A DNA stretch of 64,000 bases from Candidatus Accumulibacter necessarius (lineage in GTDB: Bacteria > Pseudomonadota > Gammaproteobacteria > Burkholderiales > Rhodocyclaceae): positions 1-64,000 of the forward strand of contig JAFLDL010000015.1 of NCBI GenBank assembly GCA_017302435.1, in the 5' to 3' direction. The translations under genes were made by a program, and so were the position numbers. Positions 1-6,540 of the stretch are shown here, piece after piece; the first letter of the stretch is position 1, and each line of letters opens with the position of its first letter. The notes under the pieces were generated by a model. That model was not told where the DNA came from and did not search any database. It saw only the letters and a program-made list of their open reading frames with translations.

Positions 1-241
1 CCAGCAGCACGCCACGGCCGCCGCCGGTGCCGGCGATGAAGTCGCCGGGATGGGTGGGGTGGTGGTCGAGGTTAACGTCAAGGTTGGCCAGACGGTCGCA
101 GTCGGCGATCGGCTACTGGTGCTCGAAGCGATGAAGATGAAGACACCGGTAGTGGCGAGTCGCGCAGGACAGGTGACCCGTGTCCTGGTATCGCCGGGGG
201 ACCCAGTGGAGGGCGGTCAGGCCCTGGTGACCATCGCCTGA
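1..241 (+). CDS. Biotin carboxyl carrier protein or domain of a decarboxylase, 3' end only
   Basis: The reading frame is open from the first bases and stops at 239-241, so the gene begins before the window. The visible part is a biotinyl/lipoyl-attachment domain with the biotinylation motif EAMKMK; the second lysine-flanked methionine context marks the biotinyl lysine. It is preceded by an Ala/Gly-rich linker, as in the gamma subunit of methylmalonyl-CoA or glutaconyl-CoA decarboxylases or the C-terminus of the oxaloacetate decarboxylase alpha chain. Such carriers move the carboxyl group from the carboxyltransferase to the membrane beta subunit, which is encoded next, 98 bp downstream on the same strand. 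Whether it is a free subunit or the tail of a larger chain cannot be seen here. Confidence 0.85.
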   Translation, partial: QQHATAAAGAGDEVAGMGGVVVEVNVKVGQTVAVGDRLLVLEAMKMKTPVVASRAGQVTRVLVSPGDPVEGGQALVTIA

Positions 242-339
242 GATAATAGCTCAAACAGGCAGGAACAAGTTCCTGCCGTCTGCAACTCAATGCGCCGGCG
301 GGCCGCTGCTGCGCTCGCCTGGCGCGAGGACTGAAGCGT

Positions 340-1545
340 ATGGAAGGCATTCATTTTCTCGACCTGTTCCAGGGTATCGCCACTCTGGTCGCGTCCGAGC
401 CGAAGATCATGTTCGGGCGCATCTTCCTGATGTTGCTCGGCTTCTTGCTGATCTACCTGGGCTCCAAGAACATTCTCGAGCCCCTGCTGATGATCCCGAT
501 GGGGCTCGGCATGTCGTCGGTCAACGCCGGCGTGATGTTCCTCGAGGGCAGGAAGATGGGGACGCTGTTCGTCGACCCCTTGATGTCTGACCCGATCGAT
601 CTGATGAACATCATGCAGATCGACTGGCTACAACCGATCTACACGCTGACGTTCAGCAACGGTCTGATTGCCTGCCTGGTGTTCATGGGCATCGGCGTCC
701 TGCTCGACGTCGGTTACGTGATGGCGCGGCCCTTCCAGAGCATGTTCATCGCGCTCTTCGCCGAGTTGGGGACGATCGCCGTCTTCCCGATCGCTATCTG
801 GTTGGGCCTCAATCCGGGCCAGTCCGCGGCCGTGGCCACCATCGGTGGCGCTGACGGCCCGATGGTCTTGTTCACCTCGCTGGTGCTGGCCAAGGACCTG
901 TTCGTCCCGATCACCGTCGTCGGGTACCTGTATCTGGGTCTGACCTATGGCGCCTACCCGTATTTGATCAAGTGGCTGATACCAAAGCACATTCGGGGGA
1001 TCAGCATGGTCACGGATCGCGGCCCCAAGATCAGCCGTTCGCAGAAGCTCACCTTCGCGGTAGTGGCCTGCACGCTGCTATGCCTGCTGTTTCCGGTCGC
1101 CGCGCCCCTCTTCTTCTCTCTGTTCCTTGGCGTCGCGGTTCGCGAAAGCGGCATCGACGCATTTACCAAACTTCTCGGCGAGGTCTTCCTTTATGGTGCA
1201 ACCTTCTTCCTCGGGCTGACGCTGGGCGTACTCTGCGAGGCGAATACCCTCCTCGACCCGACGGTACTGAAGCTGTTGCTCCTGGGGATGCTGGCCTTGA
1301 CGATCTCTGCTCTGGGTGGAATAGCGGGCGGTTACATTCTGTATTTCTGGACCGGCGGCAAGTACAACCCGATGATTGGAATTGCCGGCGTCAGTTGCGT
1401 CCCAACTACCGCCAAGGTTGTCCAGAAGATTGCCACTGACGCCAACGCCGGTGCCATTATCCTGCCGCAGGCCCTGGGAGCGAATATCAGTGGAGTGATC
1501 ACCACGGCAATCATCGCGGCTACTTATGTAGCACTACTGCGATAG
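340..1545 (+). CDS. oadB: Sodium ion-translocating decarboxylase, beta subunit (OadB/MmdB/GcdB family)
   Basis: A 401-residue polytopic membrane protein. The family decarboxylates the carboxybiotin carrier and uses the energy to export Na+. The sequence keeps the signature GGADGP (Asp172), matching the essential aspartate of OadB, and a C-terminal segment with AGVSCVP followed by ALGANISGV, which corresponds to the other functional region. Length is normal for the family (about 375-430). It follows a biotin carrier on the same strand. The substrate (oxaloacetate, methylmalonyl-CoA or glutaconyl-CoA) cannot be told from the beta subunit. In a PHA-accumulating organism a methylmalonyl-CoA decarboxylase feeding propionyl-CoA would make sense, but that is inference. 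Confidence 0.93.
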   Translation: MEGIHFLDLFQGIATLVASEPKIMFGRIFLMLLGFLLIYLGSKNILEPLLMIPMGLGMSSVNAGVMFLEGRKMGTLFVDPLMSDPIDLMNIMQIDWLQPIYTLTFSNGLIACLVFMGIGVLLDVGYVMARPFQSMFIALFAELGTIAVFPIAIWLGLNPGQSAAVATIGGADGPMVLFTSLVLAKDLFVPITVVGYLYLGLTYGAYPYLIKWLIPKHIRGISMVTDRGPKISRSQKLTFAVVACTLLCLLFPVAAPLFFSLFLGVAVRESGIDAFTKLLGEVFLYGATFFLGLTLGVLCEANTLLDPTVLKLLLLGMLALTISALGGIAGGYILYFWTGGKYNPMIGIAGVSCVPTTAKVVQKIATDANAGAIILPQALGANISGVITTAIIAATYVALLR

Positions 1546-1681
1546 CCGCCGAAAGCGGGGCTCGCGTGGGACAGGGTCTGTCGGTTTGATGCCGACAGAC
1601 CAACGAGTCTGAGGTTCGTCGTTTGACCTGAAGAAAACAGGGCCGCTGCCTGTCGGTTACCCAGCGGCTGCCCGCCGGGAG

Positions 1682-2257
1682 TTACTTCTCGGCGTCGCTC
1701 GCCTGCTTCCCGGCATCGGACGGAAAGCCGGGAAGCGGGATGCTGGTAAACAGGGTACGGGTCTGAGTCTTGAGCTGGTCCTGCATCTGATGGAGCATCT
1801 TCCGGCTCTGCTCCATATAGGTCGCCATCATCGTCTGCATCGCCGGACCCTGGAAATTCATGAACTGCGACCACATGTCGTTCTGCATCTGGGTACTGTT
1901 TTCGCCGTAGAGCTGCTGCGACTGGTCCTGCAGCTTTTTCTGGAAGTCGACGAAGGACTTGATGTTGGTTTCCAGATACTTGCCGAGCATTCCCTGCATC
2001 GCGTGACCGTAGAAGCGAATCATCTGAGCGAGTAGATCGGTAGTGAACAACGGGATACCAGCCGCCTCCTCCTCGAGGATGATCTGGAGCAGGATGCTGC
2101 GCGTAATGTCTTCGCTGGTCTTGGCGTCCAGCACATTGAAGTCCTCCCGGGAAAGCACGAGGTCCTTGACATCGCTCAACGTGATGTAGGCGCTCGTCTT
2201 GGTGTCGTAAAGACGACGGTTCGGGTATTTCTTGATCAGTCGCGACTGCTCGGGCAT
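1682..2257 (-). CDS. phaR: PhaR, polyhydroxyalkanoate synthesis regulator
   Basis: A 191-residue protein starting MPEQSRLIKKYPNRRLYDT, the hallmark of the PHB/PHA accumulation regulator DNA-binding domain; the rest is the PHB-accumulation regulatory domain followed by a Gln/Met-rich helical tail. PhaR proteins bind both DNA and PHA granules and repress phasin and phaR genes until granules form. The start was chosen at 2257 because GGAGGAAGG lies about 10 nt upstream and the family N-terminus begins there; a longer frame to 2326 runs into the promoter. It is followed downstream by nothing on its strand and lies just after the terminator of the reductase gene. Confidence 0.95.
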   Translation of the reverse strand: MPEQSRLIKKYPNRRLYDTKTSAYITLSDVKDLVLSREDFNVLDAKTSEDITRSILLQIILEEEAAGIPLFTTDLLAQMIRFYGHAMQGMLGKYLETNIKSFVDFQKKLQDQSQQLYGENSTQMQNDMWSQFMNFQGPAMQTMMATYMEQSRKMLHQMQDQLKTQTRTLFTSIPLPGFPSDAGKQASDAEK

Positions 2258-2312
2258 GACGACCCTTCCTCCATGTACAGATGACTCGGCGAGCGCTGCT
2301 CGACGCTCTTTG

Positions 2313-2333
2313 GTGCAATGCAGCACAATTATA
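2313..2333 (-). promoter_or_regulatory. phaR promoter -10 with overlapping/adjacent GTGC-N6-GCAC palindrome
   Basis: On the minus strand a perfect TATAAT (2333 to 2328) lies about 70 nt before the phaR start. Immediately downstream is the inverted repeat GTGC-N6-GCAC (2313-2326), TGC-rich like sites described for PhaR proteins. No good -35 is visible. PhaR is commonly autoregulated, so this could be its operator, but that is inference from position and composition. Confidence 0.45.
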
Positions 2334-2341
2334 CGCCAGCC

Positions 2342-2371
2342 AAAAAAAACAGGCCCCTATTGGAGCCTGTT
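2342..2371 (-). terminator. Rho-independent terminator after the acetoacetyl-CoA reductase gene
   Basis: On the minus strand, AACAGGCTCC-AATA-GGGGCCTGTT forms a 10-bp stem with one T-G wobble and a 4-nt loop, followed by a run of T. It begins about 29 nt after the stop codon of the reductase gene and separates it from phaR. Confidence 0.88.
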
Positions 2372-2399
2372 CTGACCTCCCTGAAGCAAAAACCTGCCC

Positions 2400-3143
2400 T
2401 TACTGATAGTACAGACCACCACAGATGTTCATCGTCGAACCGGTCATGAAGCCAGCGATATCCGAAGCGAGATAGGCACAGGCACCACCGATCTCTTCCG
2501 GCTTGGCCAGCCGCTTCATTGGCACCGTGTCGATGATGCCCTGCAGGATCTCCGGCTTGATGGCCATCACCATCGGAGTCGCCACATAACCGGGGCAAAT
2601 CGCGTTGACCGTCACCCCCTTGGCGGCCAGCTCGGCGGCCAGCGCCTTGCTGAAGCCGATCACCCCCGCCTTGGCGGCCGAGTAGTTGGTCTGGCCGGCC
2701 TGACCCTTGAGGCCGTTGAGCGACGAGATATTGATGATCCGGCCCCAGCCGCGCTCGGCCATCTTCGACGAAACCTGCTTGGTCATGTTGAAGAGACTAT
2801 TCAGGTTGGTTGAAATCACGGCATTCCACTGCGCCAGCTCCATCCGTGCAAACATCTTGTCACGGGTGATGCCGGCGTTGTTGACCAGAATGTCGATCGG
2901 ACCCGCCTTCGCTTCGGCCTCGGCAGCCAGGGCGACACAGGAATCGTAGTCGGAAACGTCACCGGCAACACAGATGAAGTCGTTGAAACCAGCTTCCGAC
3001 ATGGCCTTTGTCCACTCTGCCGGCTTGTCAAACTCCGGATGGTAAGCGGCGACCACCTTGTGGCCAGCCTTGGCCAGTTCCTGGCAGATGGCCGTGCCGA
3101 TTCCACCCATAGCACCTGTAACCAAAGCAACACGTTGCGTCAT
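2400..3143 (-). CDS. phaB: Acetoacetyl-CoA reductase (PhaB), NADPH-dependent SDR
   Basis: A 247-residue classical short-chain dehydrogenase. It reduces acetoacetyl-CoA to (R)-3-hydroxybutyryl-CoA, the monomer for PHB synthase. Visible motifs are TGAMGGIG for cofactor binding, NNAG, the catalytic Ser in ISSLNG, and the YSAAK active site. The segment GLKGQAGQTNYSAAKAG is characteristic of PhaB rather than FabG. The start at 3143 was chosen because the SDR fold begins there and AAAGGA is about 8 nt upstream; the frame extends to 3176 without a better start. It sits next to phaR. No PHA synthase is present in the window. Confidence 0.93.
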   Translation of the reverse strand: MTQRVALVTGAMGGIGTAICQELAKAGHKVVAAYHPEFDKPAEWTKAMSEAGFNDFICVAGDVSDYDSCVALAAEAEAKAGPIDILVNNAGITRDKMFARMELAQWNAVISTNLNSLFNMTKQVSSKMAERGWGRIINISSLNGLKGQAGQTNYSAAKAGVIGFSKALAAELAAKGVTVNAICPGYVATPMVMAIKPEILQGIIDTVPMKRLAKPEEIGGACAYLASDIAGFMTGSTMNICGGLYYQ

Positions 3144-3484
3144 AGCTCTTTCCTTTTCTGTTGACGATTGAAACAAATGACGGCACTACGCCGCCAGGAT
3201 TACAACACCTGCCGAAAATCCAGGACCTCGACTTCGGCACCCCCCCTGCATGAGCACTGTTTGCCACCCATCCGGCGACCTAGCTGGCGCTGACTCTGAC
3301 CGGGATCCCGGCGACGATCGCAGTCCCGATCAATCAACGCAGCCAACTGCCGATTCTGCATTGCAGCATCAGCGCTGTCAATGCCAAAAGTGCCCACAAC
3401 CCTGCCCCAGGACGCGGCGAGCTCATCGTCATACTGGCCACCCCGCCGCCAGTACCGCGTCGGCTCGACAGCTATAATGTCCGC
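3144..3484. other. Intergenic region between divergent phaB and a small membrane protein gene
   Basis: No convincing gene is seen here. It holds a 7-bp inverted repeat TGCCGAA/TTCGGCA (3210-3216 and 3233-3239) with a 16-nt spacer and a TATAAT at 3473-3478 for the rightward gene. No clear promoter for phaB could be picked out. Confidence 0.5.
3473..3478 (+). promoter_or_regulatory. Candidate -10 element for the 3485 gene, placed for a leaderless mRNA
   Basis: A perfect TATAAT whose last base is 7 nt before the A of the ATG at 3485, the usual distance from -10 to the transcription start. No Shine-Dalgarno sequence fits between. No consensus -35 is visible, so this is tentative. Confidence 0.4.
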
Positions 3485-3718
3485 ATGCATATCATCGTGA
3501 TCGCCTGGCTGTACGTGACCGTATTGATGGCACTGACCGAAACCAGTGTCGTCGCCGGCGTCCTGTCGCTGGTCTTCTACGGGCTGCTGCCGGTGGCCCT
3601 GCTGCTGTGGCTTTTCGGTGGCCCGGCGCGGCGTCGGCGCGCCGCCCGCAGGCCGGAGCCGGGGAATCCCCGGGCCGGCAGCGCAGACGACGAAGTGCGT
3701 ACGCCCGACCTTGACTAA
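3485..3718 (+). CDS. Small membrane protein of unknown function
   Basis: A 77-residue protein with two predicted membrane helices (about residues 2-20 and 22-44), followed by a short basic stretch (RRRRAARR) and an acidic end. The positive charges after the second helix suggest a cytoplasmic tail. I do not recognise a characterised family. It overlaps the 3' end of the convergent pgeF gene by 4 bp. Its promoter and start suggest leaderless translation. Confidence 0.7.
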   Translation: MHIIVIAWLYVTVLMALTETSVVAGVLSLVFYGLLPVALLLWLFGGPARRRRAARRPEPGNPRAGSADDEVRTPDLD

Positions 3719-4587
3719 TCCGCCGACAACCAGATCAGCGAGGCCATGCGCCCGGTAACGCCGTCACGACGGTACGAAAAAAAGCTCGCCTCCTGCGCCA
3801 CCGTGCAATAGCCGCCGCCATAGATGGCCTCGACACCGAGACGGCATAGGCGTTGGCGTGCGAGCAGGTAGATATCGGCCAGCCATCTGCCCGCCGGCGC
3901 AGCGGCGCGCGGTGGATTTTCCACTCCCCCAACGAAACCCGGTTCAGATATCGGCACGGACTTGAACGCTGCTGCCGCCTCCCGATCCGCATCAAGGAAC
4001 GCCGTCCGCACCTCGTCGCCAACTTCAAAGGCCAGCGGGCCGATGGCAGGCCCCAGATAGGCGATCAGGCCTCGGCCGGGAACGCCCATGACGGCCACTG
4101 TCCGCTCCAGGATCCCTGCCTGCAGGCCGCGCCAGCCGGCGTGCGCGGCAGCAACGACGGCGCCAGCCCGGTCACAGAGCAAGACCGGCAGGCAGTCTGC
4201 AGTCATCACCGCACAGACAACGCCAGGGGCGCGTGCAAAGGCTCCGTCGGCAACCACGACATCGGCCGAGTTCCTAGCGGCAACCGCATCTATGACCGTC
4301 GTACCATGCACCTGCTGCAACCAGCAGGGTGGGGCCGGCAGATATTGATCAAGCTGCTGACGATTGCGGGCTACCGCCAAAGGATCATCGCCCACGTGAT
4401 CGCCAAGATTGAGGCTTTTGAACGGAGGACCACTCACCCCGCCCTGGCGGGTCGTGATCAGACTGTGCACGCTCGCCGGTGCCGGCCAGTCGGGAACGAT
4501 CCAGTTCGGGTTCAAGGGGCAAGGCTCAAAGGCGTCGGCCGGGATTGTCGCGTCACTGCTCGCCCAGGTCATCGTCGTCAGTCTCAT
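3715..4587 (-). CDS. pgeF: PgeF/YfiH family laccase-domain protein (peptidoglycan editing factor, purine nucleoside phosphorylase)
   Basis: A 290-residue protein of the multicopper-oxidase-like YfiH family, which acts on purine nucleosides and, as PgeF, keeps aberrant muropeptides out of peptidoglycan. The zinc-binding His, Cys and His are visible in QQVHG, TADCLP and AAHAGW, and the N-terminal SLNLGDHVGD motif is present. Three starts are possible (TTG 4596, ATG 4587, ATG 4572) and none has a clear ribosome-binding site; all lie inside the 3' end of rluD, so the two genes are translationally coupled. The rluD-pgeF order is common in proteobacteria. Confidence 0.9.
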   Translation of the reverse strand: MRLTTMTWASSDATIPADAFEPCPLNPNWIVPDWPAPASVHSLITTRQGGVSGPPFKSLNLGDHVGDDPLAVARNRQQLDQYLPAPPCWLQQVHGTTVIDAVAARNSADVVVADGAFARAPGVVCAVMTADCLPVLLCDRAGAVVAAAHAGWRGLQAGILERTVAVMGVPGRGLIAYLGPAIGPLAFEVGDEVRTAFLDADREAAAAFKSVPISEPGFVGGVENPPRAAAPAGRWLADIYLLARQRLCRLGVEAIYGGGYCTVAQEASFFSYRRDGVTGRMASLIWLSAD

Positions 4588-5671
4588 CGCAGCCAATCGC
4601 GATCACTTCAGCATTCTCGTCCCAAACCTCACCGCCGTCTTCGTCGTCGTCACCCGCCTGGCGACCACGGGCGGCAAGGGCCTCCAGCCGCAGCGTCTTG
4701 ATCAGCGCCGACATATCCTCTGGCAAGTCCGAGTTCCAGAACATCGCCCGACCAGTCAGCGGATGAGTCAGTGCCAGGCGACACGCGTGCAGCGCCTGGC
4801 GAGAAAACAGCGGTCCCCGCGGCACGCGGCTGGCACCGCCACCGTAGGCCGGGTCGCCCACCAGGGGGTGTCCGACCGCGGTCATGTGCACACGTATCTG
4901 GTGCGTCCGCCCGGTTTCAAGCGCACATTCGATCAACGTGCAGGCGACGAACTGCTCCAGGACCCGGTAGTGCGTGCGCGCCGGCTTGCCCGTCTTCACC
5001 ACGGCCATTCTCGTTCGGAGGGTCGGATGCCGGCCGATTGGCGCATCAACGGTTCCTGAGCGGTCGATGATGCCGCGCGCCAGCGCACGATAGTAGCGCT
5101 GGACGCTGCGCGCCTGCAGTTGCCGCACCAGATCGGTCTGCGCCTCCAGTGTCTTGGCGACGACCATCAGGCCACTGGTATCCTTGTCGAGGCGATGGAC
5201 AATACCGGCCCGTGGCACGATGTCGAGTTGCGGCGCATGGAACAGCAAGGCGTTGAGCAAGGTACCGCTCCAGTTGCCACTGCCCGGATGAACAACCAGA
5301 CCGGCCGGCTTGTCGATGACGATCAGGCTGTCATCCTCAAACACCACCTGCAGGGGAATATCCTCAGGCGTAGACGATTCTGCGCGTTCATCGCTTGCCT
5401 CGGCGAGCTGGATGGTTTCGCCGGCCCAGAGTTTGTGTCGTGGCTCAACGACTGGCGCCCCACCCACCGCGACCCTGCCCTCGCGTATCCAGCCCTGCAG
5501 GCGGCTACGCGAATGCCGCACCAGCAGGCGCGCGAGCACCTGATCAAGCCTTTGTCCGCTGGAATCTGCGGGCACGATCAGGGCAATTTTGAGGTTTGCG
5601 CTATAATCGCCTGGCCCGATATCCCGCCCTGGCGCATCCGCCGGCGACTTTCTTTTCTCTGGATCTCTCAT
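4553..5671 (-). CDS. rluD: 23S rRNA pseudouridine synthase RluD
   Basis: About 372 residues with an N-terminal S4 RNA-binding domain (after the segment GQRLDQVLARLL) and a RluA-type pseudouridine synthase domain containing the catalytic aspartate in HRLDKDTSG and the later GRTHQIRVH motif. RluD modifies U1911, U1915 and U1917 of helix 69 in the large ribosomal subunit. The C-terminus is unusually acidic (DDDEDGG, DETDDDD). The start is uncertain: ATG at 5671 or 5674 coincides with the bamD start on the other strand, and no ribosome-binding site is visible. The frame stays open to 5779. Confidence 0.9.
   Translation of the reverse strand: MRDPEKRKSPADAPGRDIGPGDYSANLKIALIVPADSSGQRLDQVLARLLVRHSRSRLQGWIREGRVAVGGAPVVEPRHKLWAGETIQLAEASDERAESSTPEDIPLQVVFEDDSLIVIDKPAGLVVHPGSGNWSGTLLNALLFHAPQLDIVPRAGIVHRLDKDTSGLMVVAKTLEAQTDLVRQLQARSVQRYYRALARGIIDRSGTVDAPIGRHPTLRTRMAVVKTGKPARTHYRVLEQFVACTLIECALETGRTHQIRVHMTAVGHPLVGDPAYGGGASRVPRGPLFSRQALHACRLALTHPLTGRAMFWNSDLPEDMSALIKTLRLEALAARGRQAGDDDEDGGEVWDENAEVIAIGCDETDDDDLGEQ
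5602..5607 (+). promoter_or_regulatory. Candidate -10 element of the bamD promoter, inside rluD
   Basis: A perfect TATAAT on the plus strand about 65 nt before the bamD ATG. It lies within the 5' coding end of the divergent rluD gene. No consensus -35 is evident at 16-18 bp spacing. Confidence 0.4.
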
Positions 5672-5672
5672 C

Positions 5673-6467
5673 ATGCGTAGTTTAGCGGTTATCGCAACGC
5701 TTTTTGTCGCCTCGCTGATCGCGGGCTGTGGTCTTCTCCCGGAAACCAAGGATGAAACCATCGGCTGGTCGGCCAACAAGCTTTACACGGAAGCCAAGGA
5801 CGCCCTCAACGAAGGTGCCTACGCCAGGTCGATCAAGTACTTTGAGAAACTCGAATCGCGTTATCCCTACGGCCGCTACGCGCAGCAGGCGCAGATCGAC
5901 ATCGCCTACGCCTACTGGAAAGACCAGGAGCCAGCTTCGGCGATTGCCGCCTGCGATCGCTTCATCAAACTGCACCCGAACCATCCCAATGTCGACTACG
6001 TGTACTACCTGCGGGGGCTGATCAACTTCAACGAAGACCTCGGCCTGCTCGGGTCCATCAGCAATCAGGACATGACGGAACGCGACCCCAAGGGTGCCCG
6101 GGAATCGTTCGACGCCTTCCGGGAACTGGTCACGCGCTTTCCCGACAGCAAATACACGCCGGATGCGATCCTGCGCATGAAGTACCTGGTCAATGCCCTG
6201 GCCTCGCTCGAGCTGCATGTCGCCCGCTACTACATGAAACGCGGCGCCTATCTGGCGGCAGCCAACCGGGCCCAGTACGCCGTCTTGAACTATCCGGAGG
6301 CGCCGGCGACCGAGGAAGCTCTGTTCATCATGGTCAAGGCCTATGACTCGCTCGGCCTCACCGATCTGCGTGACGACGCCGAACGCGTGATGCGCAAGAA
6401 CTTTCCGAACAGCGTCTACTATGTCCGCGGCCTCGAGCGCAAGGAGCCGTGGTGGAAACTCTGGTAG
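5673..6467 (+). CDS. bamD: Outer membrane protein assembly factor BamD (ComL)
   Basis: A 264-residue lipoprotein. The signal peptide ends in the lipobox LIAGC, with the lipidated Cys at residue 19. It is followed by tetratricopeptide repeats, including the typical ALNEGAYARSIKYFEKLESR and later YYMKRGAY segments. BamD is the essential lipoprotein of the BAM complex that inserts beta-barrel proteins into the outer membrane. Length matches the family (about 245-270). It is divergent from rluD with overlapping start codons. Confidence 0.96.
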   Translation: MRSLAVIATLFVASLIAGCGLLPETKDETIGWSANKLYTEAKDALNEGAYARSIKYFEKLESRYPYGRYAQQAQIDIAYAYWKDQEPASAIAACDRFIKLHPNHPNVDYVYYLRGLINFNEDLGLLGSISNQDMTERDPKGARESFDAFRELVTRFPDSKYTPDAILRMKYLVNALASLELHVARYYMKRGAYLAAANRAQYAVLNYPEAPATEEALFIMVKAYDSLGLTDLRDDAERVMRKNFPNSVYYVRGLERKEPWWKLW

Positions 6468-6540
6468 GACTGCCGTCCCGCCGCTGCTGCAGCGGCAATC
6501 AATGCCGCACGATTCATCGCTACACGACCGGTTGACCGCT

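Noticed and set aside
1524-2318. 264-residue minus-strand frame over phaR
   Set aside because: It is an alternative frame of phaR with no domain and no ribosome-binding site; open only because of GC bias.
6480-6496. Palindrome GCCGCTG-CTG-CAGCGGC between bamD and the kinase gene
   Set aside because: A perfect 7-bp hairpin, but no T run follows on either strand, so it is not called a terminator.
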